Assembly (NCBI GenBank): GCA_033032175.1
Contig: CM065312.1
Location: 20,124,001 to 20,188,000 of the forward strand
DNA length: 64,000 nucleotides
Direction: 5' to 3'
From: Saturnia japonica
Taxonomy: Eukaryota; Arthropoda; Insecta; Lepidoptera; Saturniidae
This document shows positions 1 through 10,087 of the stretch, piece by piece; position 1 is the first letter of the stretch; each line of letters begins with the position of its first letter. The notes beneath the pieces are model-generated. The model made no database searches. It saw only the letters and a list, made by a program, of their open reading frames with translations, and was not told the origin of the DNA. The translations under genes and the position numbers were made by a program.

Positions 1-96
1 AGACCTTAAAAGAGGAATGGCTCTAAAACTCAGTTGCCAACAAAACCAAACTTTTATCTTGTATGGTAGATAACTAGGTGAATACAGAACTTTTAC

Positions 97-352
97 CTTC
101 TTGTTTTAGCAGAGAGACGCGTCGAAACTGTTACTATTGCAGGATTCCATCTAATCGGCAATACGTCGAAGCCTTTAGTGTCATTACTAAACTGAAGATT
201 CGCAACTGTTTTGGCTACGTGTAAGTTATATCCGCAAGCTTCCGGGTCGTAAAGGTACATTATACGGGCAAGTTTGTCAAAATCCTCTGTAGCCTTATCC
301 GGTGACCACATACAGTTGAGAATGGTGAATGATCCCATATAGACTATAAGAC
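97..352 (-). CDS. Candidate internal exon of an unrecognised host gene
   Basis: On the minus strand an open stretch of about 84 codons is bounded by an acceptor (ttacag just upstream, after a T-rich stretch) and a donor (AGAAG|GTAAAA). The split codons leave 2 nt at each end. The peptide reads LIVYMGSFTILNCMW at the start and ends in STRLSAKTR; it has no obvious signal peptide or transmembrane helix. Base composition is richer in G+C than the flanks and the reading is uninterrupted, unlike the transposon remnants nearby. The next exon would lie left of the window; upstream exons, if they exist, would lie to the right and were not found. I do not recognise the family. It could also be an unrecognised transposon piece. 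The splice signals are seen; the exon call is inference. Confidence 0.4.
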
Positions 353-495
353 CTGTAAACAGCGGAATTTTTTTATTGCATTAAGTTGTTTCAAATATTT
401 AGAATCATCATCTTCTTGCCCCTTATCCTACATAAGTAGCGTCAGCAGAACATGTTTTCTTCTCCACTCTACTCTATCAAATATCATTTCAGTAT

Positions 496-858
496 TCACA
501 ACTTTATACGCATATCATTCTTCACACAATCCATCCATATCTTCTTCGGCCTTCCTCTACTCCTGTATCCATCCACCTTAATACTTAACATTCTTTTAGT
601 TACATAACTTTCATCCCTCCTCATGACATGCCCGTACCATGCTAGCCTATAACCCCTCAACTTCTCTGTGACTGGTGCTATTTTAAGACTTCCTCTAATA
701 AAATCACTCCTGATCTTATTCATTCTAGTTACTCAACACATCCACCTTAACATTCGCATCTCTGCCACGTGTAATCTTTTTTCATCTAGTTCTTTCGTTG
801 TCCAGCATATGGAGCAAAATTTCATGGAATATGGTAGTAAGTTAGACCTTAACGTTAG
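496..858 (-). pseudogene. RTE-like non-LTR retrotransposon, C-terminal fragment
   Basis: Minus-strand translation gives the typical end of an RTE-like endonuclease/reverse-transcriptase protein: CWTTKE near 790, HVAEMRMLRWMCG near 750, then IRSDFIRGSLKIAPVTEKLR, LAWYGHVMRRDE and GRPKKIWMDCVKNDM toward 500. The reading is split over two frames by an indel near 780 and stops follow at 496, so it is dead. Only the last 110 or so residues remain; catalytic RT motifs are absent. The fragment is cut at its upstream end exactly by the 5' LTR of the BEL/Pao element that starts at 859. The family assignment rests on the conserved C-terminal motifs known from insect RTE-like elements. Confidence 0.8.
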
Positions 859-1231
859 TGTTAGAGCATGCATATATTCCTTCATAACTTTTCCTACCTC
901 GGCCACAATTAGCGCCATCTACAAACAAAACCAAAAACTCACGTGCGACGAGTGACAGTTGAAAAAACAAAAAAAGACAAAACGTGTCGCCTAACAGAGC
1001 ACATAAAACTATTGCGTCTCCGTCGCAAATTAAAAGAATAAATCAAATAATAGTTAAGCTCGGACTTTACAAACCCCCCCCCCGGGGTTCCATAGTGCTT
1101 CAACAGTGCATGATGTGCAGTGCATAGAAGCCACGAAAATCAACATTAGCATGCCCGAGGTGAGTGGCCGGCAACATACCTATCCAAATTCCTACACCGC
1201 ATGCTAGGGAGAAAACATCTAAAACAATACA
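859..1231 (+). repeat. 5' LTR of BEL/Pao copy 1
   Basis: A 373-bp repeat, TGTTAGAGC...AATACA, matching 6442-6808 almost throughout. It differs at the 8th or so base (G/A), one C/A near 899, one A/G near 1110, one T/C near 1146, and has 10 rather than 4 cytosines near 1074-1083. It should contain the promoter and poly(A) signal of the element; no clear TATA box was seen. Confidence 0.93.
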
Positions 1232-1240
1232 TATATTAAG

Positions 1241-1258
1241 TGGTCCTATCGAGTCAAA
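1241..1258 (+). other. Primer-binding site of BEL/Pao copy 1 (decayed)
   Basis: TGGTCCTATCGAGTC starts 9 nt after the LTR. It begins with the TGG that pairs with a tRNA CCA end. It resembles a degraded form of the tRNA-Tyr-type site of copy 2 (TGGTCCTTCGAGCCGG), with an extra A and substitutions. The primer identity is inference. Confidence 0.5.
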
Positions 1259-1618
1259 TGTCCTGTGGTAACTAAAATTTACTTAGTTTACAGTTTTATT
1301 AGCTTTTACCTATCTAAATACTTACCTACCTACCTATTTTACATAAAATTATAAGTACACGTACGTACTTCTTTACTTTTTTATGTAGAATTCTAATGCG
1401 TTTGATTCGAAATCAAACCTATACTTAGCTTTACTTATATAGGAATAAAGTACATTTAGCTACTTCTTACTTTTTCTATATAGTAAACAAATCTTAACTT
1501 TTAGCGTAACTGAATAATTTGTCGACCGTTTTGTCATATCTACCTACATCGGAAATCACTTAACTTTTATCAAATATCTTTAAGTTTTATTTACATAATA
1601 TTATATTTATCTGTCATA

Positions 1619-4600
1619 ATGAGTAATGAACAACAAATTAAATTGTTCTCGTCCCAACGTGAATATGTTTTTAGAGACATACAAATTCTTTTTGATCTAA
1701 GTAAAGAAATACAAATCGATCGCTCTAAGCTCAGTCAATTTAAAGCTAGGCACACACGAGTTGAATCTTTGCGACAGGAATACGTTACATTAACGAACGA
1801 AATAAATACTTTGAAATTAAAGCTAAAGCCCGACTCAAACATTGACAATCAAGCTGTTGCGGCGTTTGACGACTTGTACTATGCTGTCGTCGATGCGTAT
1901 TCTGTTATCAGTGTTCCCGAGTTATCATACATTACGCCCAATGCCTCTAAGCCAGTTGGCCAAGTGCGGTTGCGTAAAATTGAACTGCCTAAGTTTGACG
2001 GAAGCATTGAGTGTTGGCAAACATTTTATGACACTTTTACGTGTGTAATTCATAACAATGACAACATTAGTAATATTGAAAAATTTCATTATTTGTTATC
2101 GTGTCTGCCGGGTTCCGCGTTATCTGTCGCGAAAGGCGTTCCAGTAACATCTGATAATTATCAGGTTGTATTTGATGCATTAATCGATCGTTTTGAAAAC
2201 AAAAGAATCTTGTCTGTTATCTATCTTGACAAAATATGTAACTATCCTTCTTTAAAAAGTGGCAATTTAAATGAGTTACGTATATTCACTAGCGTATTAT
2301 ATGAGTCTGTAAATGCCCTTAAGGCGATAAATATTGATAATCTTGGCGAGTATATTTTATTTTATTTAGCGTCCCGTACTTTGGACCAAGATACTCGCAA
2401 ACGATTTGAATCACAAAACAATTCGCAAATACCGACATTTAACGATCTTTTATCATTTTTACAAAGTTATGTAAAAGTATTAGAAGCGAGTGAGTCCGGT
2501 CACTCTGTTCAACGCCCATGTAAATCAGTTTCTAATAAATCTAATTTCGTACCGAACACAAGTTTTCGTAAAAATGATAACAATGATAAAAAATATAAAT
2601 CTTCTTCAATGACCGTCAATACAAAGGTACCTTATCGTAATATTGATAAGGTTGAAACTTGCGTGTTTTGTTCTTTGCCACATTCCGTGTACAAATGTGC
2701 TGCGTTTAGAGATTTAGATAATTCATTTAAAAGTAACTTTGTAACCAAGACTAATTTATGCCGAAATTATTTGCGTAAAAATCATAACGTAGATTCATGT
2801 TTTTCTAAGTCGCGATGCGTAGTTTGTGGTGGTCGTCACCATACCTTATTGCATTATCCAGCCATTTCTGACAGCACTGGTCCCGGTTCGGGAGTCAACC
2901 CTGTTACTGCTGCCGTACCGAGCGTGAACATCGACGGTCCTAACATAAGCACAGTGTGCGCTAGCACAGTGTGCGCTAGCAAACTTCTCGAAAGTAACCG
3001 CGCCATGGTACTTTTAGGTACTTGTAGTGTGCGGGTACATCATCCGGAAAATACCGGCCAGGTTTTACTCGTCAGAGCGCTTATCGATAGCGGAGCACAG
3101 GATTGCTTTTTAAGCGTAAAATGTGCTAAACGTTTGGGCTTACCGTTACGTCGCTGCAATATAGCCGTAGCCAGTCTAGGTCAAAACATTGTACACCAGG
3201 TACAGGATGTTACTTCTTGCACCATTTTACCGCGCTATTCAAAAAGTCTTTCCTTTAATATTAGTCCCATAGTGATATCTAGCATTACAAGTCAGATGCC
3301 GATGGCACAAGTTCCTACTGCTGTTCGGGAATCTTATAAACATTTAATTTTAGCGTATAGTGATTTCGATAAACCTGCTGACGTCGACTTATTAATCGGC
3401 GCGGAATTATTCCATTCAATTTATGATGGTCAGCGATTAGAAGCAGGGTCTGGATTGCCAGTCGCCCTCCATAGCGTATTCGGTTGGGTTATCACTAGGA
3501 AGCTCGACAGTGATTATTATCGACCCCCTTCAACGGTTTCTTCCCTCTTGGCTTCCACCTTTGCCTTAGACGAAGTGGTCAAGCGCTTTTGGGAGGTCGA
3601 AGAACCACCGTTGATCAGTGTTGCAAATCCAGACGATACCAAGTATGAACAACTATACTCTAAACTAGTATATCAAAACACGGACGATCGATACGTCGTT
3701 CCTATTTTACTAAAGGAGCCGTATAGTGATCTCGGTGAATCTTATAAGCATTCTTTATCGCGTATAACAAATCTGGAAAGGCGTCTCAATCGCGATGATA
3801 AGCTGAAAGAGGACTATTCCAATTTTATGCGTGAGTACGAATCATTAGGACACATGCAGCCTGTTGAATCGTCATCACCAAGCGGGAATTATTTTATTCT
3901 CCATCACTGTATCTTACGTCCCGAAAGCACTACAACCAAATTGAGGGTTGTATTCGATGCCAGCGCCAAAAGCACGAATGGCAAATCTCTCAATGACATA
4001 GTTTACACTGGTCCTAAACATCAAAATGATATCGTAGATATTATCACGAAATTCCGTTTTGACGCTGTTGTGTTTACAGCGGATATCACTAAAATGTATC
4101 GTAACATTGAACTTCGACCTGAAGATCGTTGTTGGCAGCACATCTTATGGAGGGAGTCTCCTAACGATCCCATCACAGAGTTTCAGCTAAACACCGTCAC
4201 ATATGGCGTAAGCAGTTCTCCGTTTCTCGCAATTAGAACTCTTCATCAGGTTGCCCACGATTATGGTAGCGAGCGACCTCATGCCGCTAAAATTCTTCTC
4301 CATGATACATTTATGGATGACATAACAGCTGGGGCACAAACTGTTAATGCAGCGTTAGAGCTCAAAGATGAGCTGGTAGATCTTTTAGCCTGTGCACAGT
4401 TTGAACTACGCAAATGGAGTAGCAACTCTAAAGAATTTCTGTCTCAAATTCCTTCTGAGCACTGTCAAATTCCCAAAGAGTTTTGTGATGATCAAAATCA
4501 ACATACGTTAAAGATACTTGGTATTAAATGGGATCCAGTTCAAGATATCTTTACTTATTCTTTCTCGCAGCTAAATTCGAACTGCACTAAGCGTGCGATA

Positions 4601-5305
4601 CTTTCAAACGTCGCTCGCATCTATGATCCTCTTGGTTGGTTGACGCCAGTAGTCTTACAAGCCAAACTTATCTTACAAAACTTGTGGCGCTACCAACTCA
4701 ATTGGGATGAGTCTGTGCCATCTGATATAGCTCAAGAGTGGCAAGACTTTGTGAAGGAACTACTTCATCTCAAAGAACTTCGACTTCCACGCCGAGTCAC
4801 GAGCTCCACGGCCATTCATTACGAGTTGATAGGTTTTTACGATGGATCCATAAAAGCTTACGGTTGTTGTGTCTACATACGAGCGCTTGGTAGTAAAGAC
4901 TATCCTGTTCAGTTACTTATTGCCAAGTCGAAGGTAGCACCTTTAAAACCACTTACCGTCAACCGACTTGAGCTTTGTGGTGCCGTCTTACTGTCACGGA
5001 TTTTAAAGCACATGTGGATTCTTCTCCGCGGTCATATAGATCTAACTCGTATGATAACTTTTACTGATAGTAAAACCGTTTTGTCGTGGCTCCATACTGA
5101 GCCACATAAACTAAAAACATTCGTGGCACATCGTGTTGTTAAATCACGGACAACGTCAGTGTTGAGAATTGGCATCATATGTCAACACATGACAATCCGG
5201 CTGATTACTGCAGTCGAGGGCTCAGCTGTTCTCAACTCATTGCTTCCCCCTCCTGGTGGTCAGGCCCGAACTGGCTCTCAAAAGAGACATCAACATGGCC
5301 TATAA
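1619..5305 (+). pseudogene. BEL/Pao copy 1 gag-pol, N-terminal part (gag, protease, RT, start of RNase H)
   Basis: A 1228-codon open frame. The first 330 residues are gag-like (PKFDGSIECWQTFYDTF near 125). Cysteine-rich motifs follow: CVFCSLPHSVYKC near 347, and a knuckle reading CRNYLRKNH where a Cys-x2-Cys is expected, so its second Cys is replaced by Tyr. Protease core RALIDSGAQDCF lies near 486. Reverse transcriptase has LRVVFDASAK near 776 and the catalytic FMDD at 898-901. RNase H begins with IGFYDGSIKAYG near 1072. The frame stays meaningful through FVAHRVVK, then runs about 50 codons out of frame after an indel between 5143 and 5170; the true continuation is the overlapping frame at 5179. 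A 15-bp tandem duplication lies at 2948-2980. Confidence 0.9.
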
Positions 5306-6237
5306 ATCACACGGTCGAACCGCTAGATTCGGTTCCCGAACTAAAACCTATTCACATTTTCCACGTAATTAGTGCTAGTGACCATACTAGCACTGATGTC
5401 GTATTTCATGTTTTGAATAAATATTCTTCCTTTTCCCGGACCCAGCGTGTATTAGCCTGGTGTTTCCGATTCATTAATAATTTAAAACAAAAATCCGAGT
5501 ACAGACTCAAATCTGGTCTTACGGTCAGTGAACTCGAGTATTCGCTGAACACTTTAGTTCGACATGTTCAGACTACCTCATTCTCGAACGAGATCGCAGT
5601 TATACAATCATATCAAAACTGCTCTCGTAACTTCCAAAAGTTGAAACCTTTTGTCGATGAAGCAGGGTTGCTTCGTGTGGGGGGACGTCTAAAAAACGCT
5701 AACATACCGCAATCTGTGACACATCCTTTCTTACTTCCAAAGGATTCGCCGTTCTCGAAACTTTTAATTGACTATTATCATATTCTTTATTTACCTTGCG
5801 GTCCTCAAACTTTACAATCACTTATCCAAAGACGTTTTTGGACATTAGGTATTCGTAACTTAATTCCATTTCGTTTATCAGAATGCGTACCGTGTTTCAA
5901 AATTGAACCTGATTTTACCAATGATTACGTCAGCCCCTTGGCAATATGGAATATGCTTACAAAACTAACTCAATGTTTTTGGCGTGCTTGGCAGCGTGAT
6001 TACCTTCATACCTTACAACAAAGATCAAAAAGGATCGTAAATTCTAACAATGTTAAGATTGGCAACATCTTTCTCATGGTCGATGAGCGGCTGCCATCAT
6101 TAGAGTGGCGTTATGGTAAAATCGAATGCGTGCACCCTGGCACCGATGGTGTAGTGCGGGTGGTTACTCTCCGCACAGCTAACGGTCTACTTTGTCGACC
6201 TGTTACAAAGATTTGTCCTTTGCCTATGCAAAACTAG
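5179..6237 (+). pseudogene. BEL/Pao copy 1 gag-pol, C-terminal part (end of RNase H, integrase without catalytic core)
   Basis: This frame resumes the polyprotein at HDNPADYCSRGL, the end of RNase H. The integrase zinc-binding region follows (LLRVGGRLKNA, DYYH, ...CVPCFK), with the second His position of the HHCC finger not conserved. After CVPCFK only about 14 residues separate it from the integrase C-terminal region (WRAWQRDYLHTLQQRSK, then VHPGTDGVVRVVTLRTANG). In copy 2 the same interval spans about 230 residues and holds the catalytic D, D and E. Thus roughly 215 codons are missing near 5905-5950, without loss of frame. The protein ends at LCPLP-like KICPLPMQN. It cannot catalyse integration by itself. 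Confidence 0.9.
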
Positions 6238-6430
6238 TACATACAGTTCTTTAGGTTATCTTAAGTGTTTACATTTAGCTTAATTTTAATTTAATATTAG
6301 GATTCTTAAGATCTGTTATCATAAGGATGTTCGACTGACCATGGACGACTCTTAACTTAAAATCTTTTAACTTTTCAATCTTCAACTCAATTTTATTCAA
6401 TTTAATTGTGAAATCCTATGATGATTTCAA

Positions 6431-6441
6431 GTGGGGGGAAA
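6431..6441 (+). other. Polypurine tract of BEL/Pao copy 1
   Basis: GTGGGGGGAAA lies directly before the TG of the 3' LTR, where plus-strand DNA synthesis primes. Confidence 0.85.
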
Positions 6442-6808
6442 TGTTAAAGCATGCATATATTCCTTCATAACTTTTCCTACCTAGGCCACAATTAGCGCCA
6501 TCTACAAACAAAACCAAAAACTCACGTGCGACGAGTGACAGTTGAAAAAACAAAAAAAGACAAAACGTGTCGCCTAACAGAGCACATAAAACTATTGCGT
6601 CTCCGTCGCAAATTAAAAGAATAAATCAAATAATAGTTAAGCTCGGACTTTACAAACCCCGGGGTTCCATAGTGCTTCAACAGTGCGTGATGTGCAGTGC
6701 ATAGAAGCCACGAAAATCAACATCAGCATGCCCGAGGTGAGTGGCCGGCAACATACCTATCCAAATTCCTACACCGCATGCTAGGGAGAAAACATCTAAA
6801 ACAATACA
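6442..6808 (+). repeat. 3' LTR of BEL/Pao copy 1
   Basis: A 367-bp repeat of 859-1231, TGTTAAAGC...AATACA, followed at once by the target duplication GTTAG. Confidence 0.93.
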
Positions 6809-6813
6809 GTTAG

Positions 6814-7510
6814 ATATTAGGATAGTTATCACTTACACTGAATAATAACAGCTATTGATATACAGCAGCATTTTTGTCGATCATTAGATAAAATAGTAAT
6901 GGGAATACTACTAATTAGTCTTTGTTTCATCATTATTATAACTATTTAGGAATTAAGTCGTATACTATGTTTTACGAGTGTCATTTTTGACTTGCATTCG
7001 ATATAACCATGAAGATACATTAATATCAATATGAAGTTTATTATTATGATTAAAAAAGCTTCATAGTTAACTACGCAAAGAGGTTTCAATTTTTAACATG
7101 ATATCTTTAAGGCACCACCTCTATGAGCGAGTATATCGCGGCGATAATATCACCTTGCCACTTCATTCTAATAACAACTATATGAACGTATGTCCAGACG
7201 GCGATCCGATGAGTGAAACTGCCGAGAGATCTAAATACATCGGCGGTCGCCGCTGTCAAGCCGGCCTGAATTATTTACCTGTTCACGTCACGTTTAAGGA
7301 CTCGATGTCGTAAGAAGGAGACAACACACTGTCCGGGAGAAGGTTCCACGGGTTCACGGTACGACAAAGTTAAGTCATAGAGAACTTTTTAGTTCATGCC
7401 GAGATGGAGGTTAACGTACAACTGTGAATTCGAAGCCAAGCGCGTGTGGTTTTGTTGTGAAAGGAAGTGGAGGGTACCTATTCTCTGCTTATCTTGGCCC
7501 AATTCTTTTT
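6814..7510. other. Intergenic; repeat-like GC-richer patch at 7100-7460
   Basis: No gene is supported. The patch near 7110-7140 (CACCTCTATGAGCGAGT) resembles one near 41266 (CACCTCCACAAGCGAGT), suggesting a shared unrecognised repeat. A 71-codon open frame at 7098-7313 shows no known motif. Confidence 0.4.
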
Positions 7511-7773
7511 TTACATACATACCATCACGCCTGTATTCCCCGAAGGGTTAGGTAGAGGTATATTAATGTACACCCACAGTTCGCCGAGTAAGTTTTTTAG
7601 GTCCCATGTAATAGGGGGTGAGCCTATTGCAATTAATCGGGCACGAAGCTAAACTCCGAGCTGCTACTGAGAATTTCATAGGAAAAACCCAATAACATTT
7701 TGCTCGACTTGGGAATCGAACCCAGGACCTCGATCATAGCAGTCGCACTTACGACCACTAGGCTAACGAGGCA
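7511..7773 (-). mobile_element. tRNA-derived SINE, copy A
   Basis: On the minus strand the head (7773 inward) is tRNA-like: an A box in TTAGCCTAGTGGTCG and a B box GGTTCGATTCC. It is followed by a body shared by the other copies (TTATTGGGTTTTTCCTATGA, AGTAGCAGCTCGGAGTTT, CTATTACATGGGACCTAAA, ACAGGCGTGATGGTATG) and a short ATGTA-type tail at the 7511 side. Polymerase III transcription is inferred from the boxes. Related copies lie at 56211, 59695 and 62116. Confidence 0.88.
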
Positions 7774-8629
7774 ATCTAAAAATAAAATAATATCAAGTAC
7801 TAGTGAATGTCCTGTCAAAATCGGGTCTACCTGATTTGTTTTTTTTTTTTTTTAATAAGTACCATATACTTTTATATCCATATAGTAAAAATAAGTTATT
7901 ATCTCATTATTTTATTTATATGAAAAGATCAAGAAATGTCGTTTTCTTTTAATGTGTAATTTTTTCTTACATCCCGTGATTTTTCCTATCTCTACGGTTA
8001 ACATAAGTATAGTGGAACCAATATATTTTCTCACATTCTGCAAACTTATCTTACACGATATCTTAAACCATTATTTCAACGGTTCAGTGGAGAGGAAGAT
8101 AATATACTGCCGACACTAACTACCGAGCGTCTGTAACCGGCACATGAACTTTTCTCACTAATTAAAATGTACGTTTTCACACTAGTTTCTATAAAAGTAA
8201 TCTACTTACGTTTTAGCACAATTCTTCTTTTTTGTCCTCGCTTCCTGGTGTATTAGTTCGAAGACGCCTTAAATATTAGGTGCGGGATGCAAGTAAAATA
8301 TGGAACTCACTGCGTAATGGTGACTCGTGGCGCATGTGATTTATCTCGACGATAGCTCTTTTTGAAACTATATTATAAGTCACTCGTGGCAAAGGTCTTC
8401 CAAGCTAGATTTTCAGAGGCGTTTGTACAAAGTTCAACGGTTATATCATTATTTTGGGCGTGCGGCGTTGTCAGCGTGGCGATGCACTTGAGTTCCGAGA
8501 CGGACGGTTTTGCGAACGGAGAGTAGGGGGAGGGGAGTGGTTATGTGGTGGTAGGTTTAGCCGGAAATATTGAAAGCCTTATAATTAACACGCGCCAACA
8601 CTTCTTCCTGTTACACGGGGATGGCTTTC
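7774..8629. other. Intergenic AT-rich sequence
   Basis: Contains a T run near 7840-7851 and a GC-richer patch near 8455-8560. No coding or RNA feature could be supported. Confidence 0.5.
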
Positions 8630-8960
8630 TTAATCAGGAGGTCCATCTACTCTTTTGCACAAGATCTTCACTTGACAGACTGAAACGCTTCATGTCCTCC
8701 TGAACATTTTTCATCCAAGTGGTCTGCGTCATCTCTCGTCCTCTTTCTTGTAGCCATGGAAAGGCACTTCCTCACTACGTGGTCAATGGGTCTTATTCTG
8801 TGTTTTGCCATTTTAACCGGAACATGAATGTGATTTTTTTTGGTTGTTACACCTGAGGGCTGAGATGGAATTGCTCGTGTGTCAGCGAGTACTACTGCTT
8901 TAAACAAAGACATTGAATTATACAAAGTAGCTACTGTAATAAGATTTCTATACAACAGTT
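8630..8960 (-). pseudogene. Degenerate RTE-like C-terminal fragment
   Basis: Read on the minus strand in shifting frames, the segment gives VKMAKHRIRPIDHVVRKCL, a basic RKRTRDD stretch, then WMKNVQEDMKRFSLSSEDL and KSRW, followed by a stop and RKPSP. This matches the tail motif pattern of RTE-like elements (GRPK.xWMDNVxEDM, then LxxEDxxDRxxW and RKADP). It appears to be a different family from the fragments at 496 and 33020. Several frame changes make it non-functional. Catalytic parts are absent. Confidence 0.55.
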
Positions 8961-10087
8961 TTCATTTCACTCGTGTGTAGAATATTACGCTAGTGTGAAT
9001 AATTGTATATAATTCAACTGCCATTTTTAATATAATGAAAGTTAATTGACTTCCAGCTTTATGAAAGCTGTGGAAGTGTACGTGGAGACAATTAATGTTG
9101 ACAGTTTTATGTCTTCCTCGGTAAAGGCACAAGATAAGGGGAAAACAGAATCGCAAGTCGTTGCAGGGTGAAATTAATGATTGATTTTCTTGTCTTGAAC
9201 TTTATGTATATAATATTTGTAATATTTCTTAAACATATTGGCTTACAATGATTAAATGAATATGAACGTTACTTTTCTATGGGGTAATCAAACACAAGCG
9301 TACAAGTTTGATACGTAAACACATTTTATATTGGATGATGCTTAGCTTAGAAAGAGATGGCTAACAAGCATAGCTTAATACACCTTAATAGGTCCTTGAT
9401 GAAAATTATAAACTTTAAGGTGGTTTCAAAACAAGCGAGACCAAGTTAATGAGTTACCAACATAGTATTATATATCCTCCGCTATAATTTTTTTACTGAA
9501 ATTTTAAATACATTATATCATTTAAAATTCAATAAACGCAGTTTCTAGGCATCTGTTGAAAATACAACAGTTTTCCTGCAATATTTTTTATTAACATTTA
9601 ATTCCCCACTTGCCAAAAAGCATTAATTTGATTTAAAACAGTATTTTACAAATATTTTCTCTGCCGTTTTTAATTCAGTGCAGTATAAGGGATTTTTCTT
9701 ATGACCTAGCTACCAAGTTACCACCACCGTAAGCCACACTGAAGATTAGGTAAGATTGTGGTGAAACCTATAAAGTATAAAAAAGTAACCTATCTGGATT
9801 ACGTTGCTTGTAACGAATATGAGGCTAGAGTTACGACAGGGTGCACTGCTAATAAAATAGCTTAAGTTTTATGGCATCGCCCATTTTAATGATCTAGACA
9901 GGTGAACTTTTTCAACTGTACTTTCTGAAAATGTGCTATGTAGTAGTTTATTGTGTTTAAAATCGATCTACTTCTTATTACATAGGCCAGATTCGAATAT
10001 TTATAAAATAATTTTATTGTAATGTTATAGCAACGCTTGAATGAAATGATTAAAGCGAAATTTGATCTGCGAAAGTGATACTCAAAT
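8961..10087. other. Intergenic AT-rich sequence
   Basis: No gene seen. Near 9735-9775 the text GTAAGATTGTGGTGAAACC resembles the tail of the SINE-like repeats at 39326 and near 62380, so a decayed repeat end may lie here. Confidence 0.4.

Larger units (their letters stand above)
859..6808 (+). mobile_element. BEL/Pao LTR retrotransposon, copy 1 (defective)
   Basis: A 5,950-bp element with direct LTRs (859-1231 and 6442-6808), both starting TG and ending CA, flanked by the 5-bp target duplication GTTAG (854-858 and 6809-6813). It carries a primer-binding site near 1241, a gag-pol region in two frames (1619-5305, 5179-6237) and a polypurine tract next to the 3' LTR. Domain order zinc knuckles, aspartic protease, reverse transcriptase, RNase H, integrase is the BEL/Pao order. 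The two LTRs differ by four substitutions and one length change in a C run (10 versus 4), roughly 1% divergence. It cannot be autonomous: one frameshift lies in RNase H and the catalytic core of integrase is deleted. It sits in an older RTE-like fragment. Confidence 0.95.

Noticed and set aside
733..918. 61-codon minus-strand frame reading into the LTR (MALIVAEVGKVMKEY...)
   Set aside because: Its first part is LTR sequence of the BEL/Pao element; only the part below 859 belongs to the RTE-like fragment.
3914..4141. 75-codon antisense frame within BEL/Pao copy 1
   Set aside because: It lies opposite the RT domain, has no motif and is a by-product of the coding strand. The same holds for the antisense frames inside 50445-55640.
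5143..5305. Programmed frameshift between the two frames of BEL/Pao copy 1
   Set aside because: The shift falls inside RNase H, not at a gag/pol border, and copy 2 has no shift there; it is a mutation.
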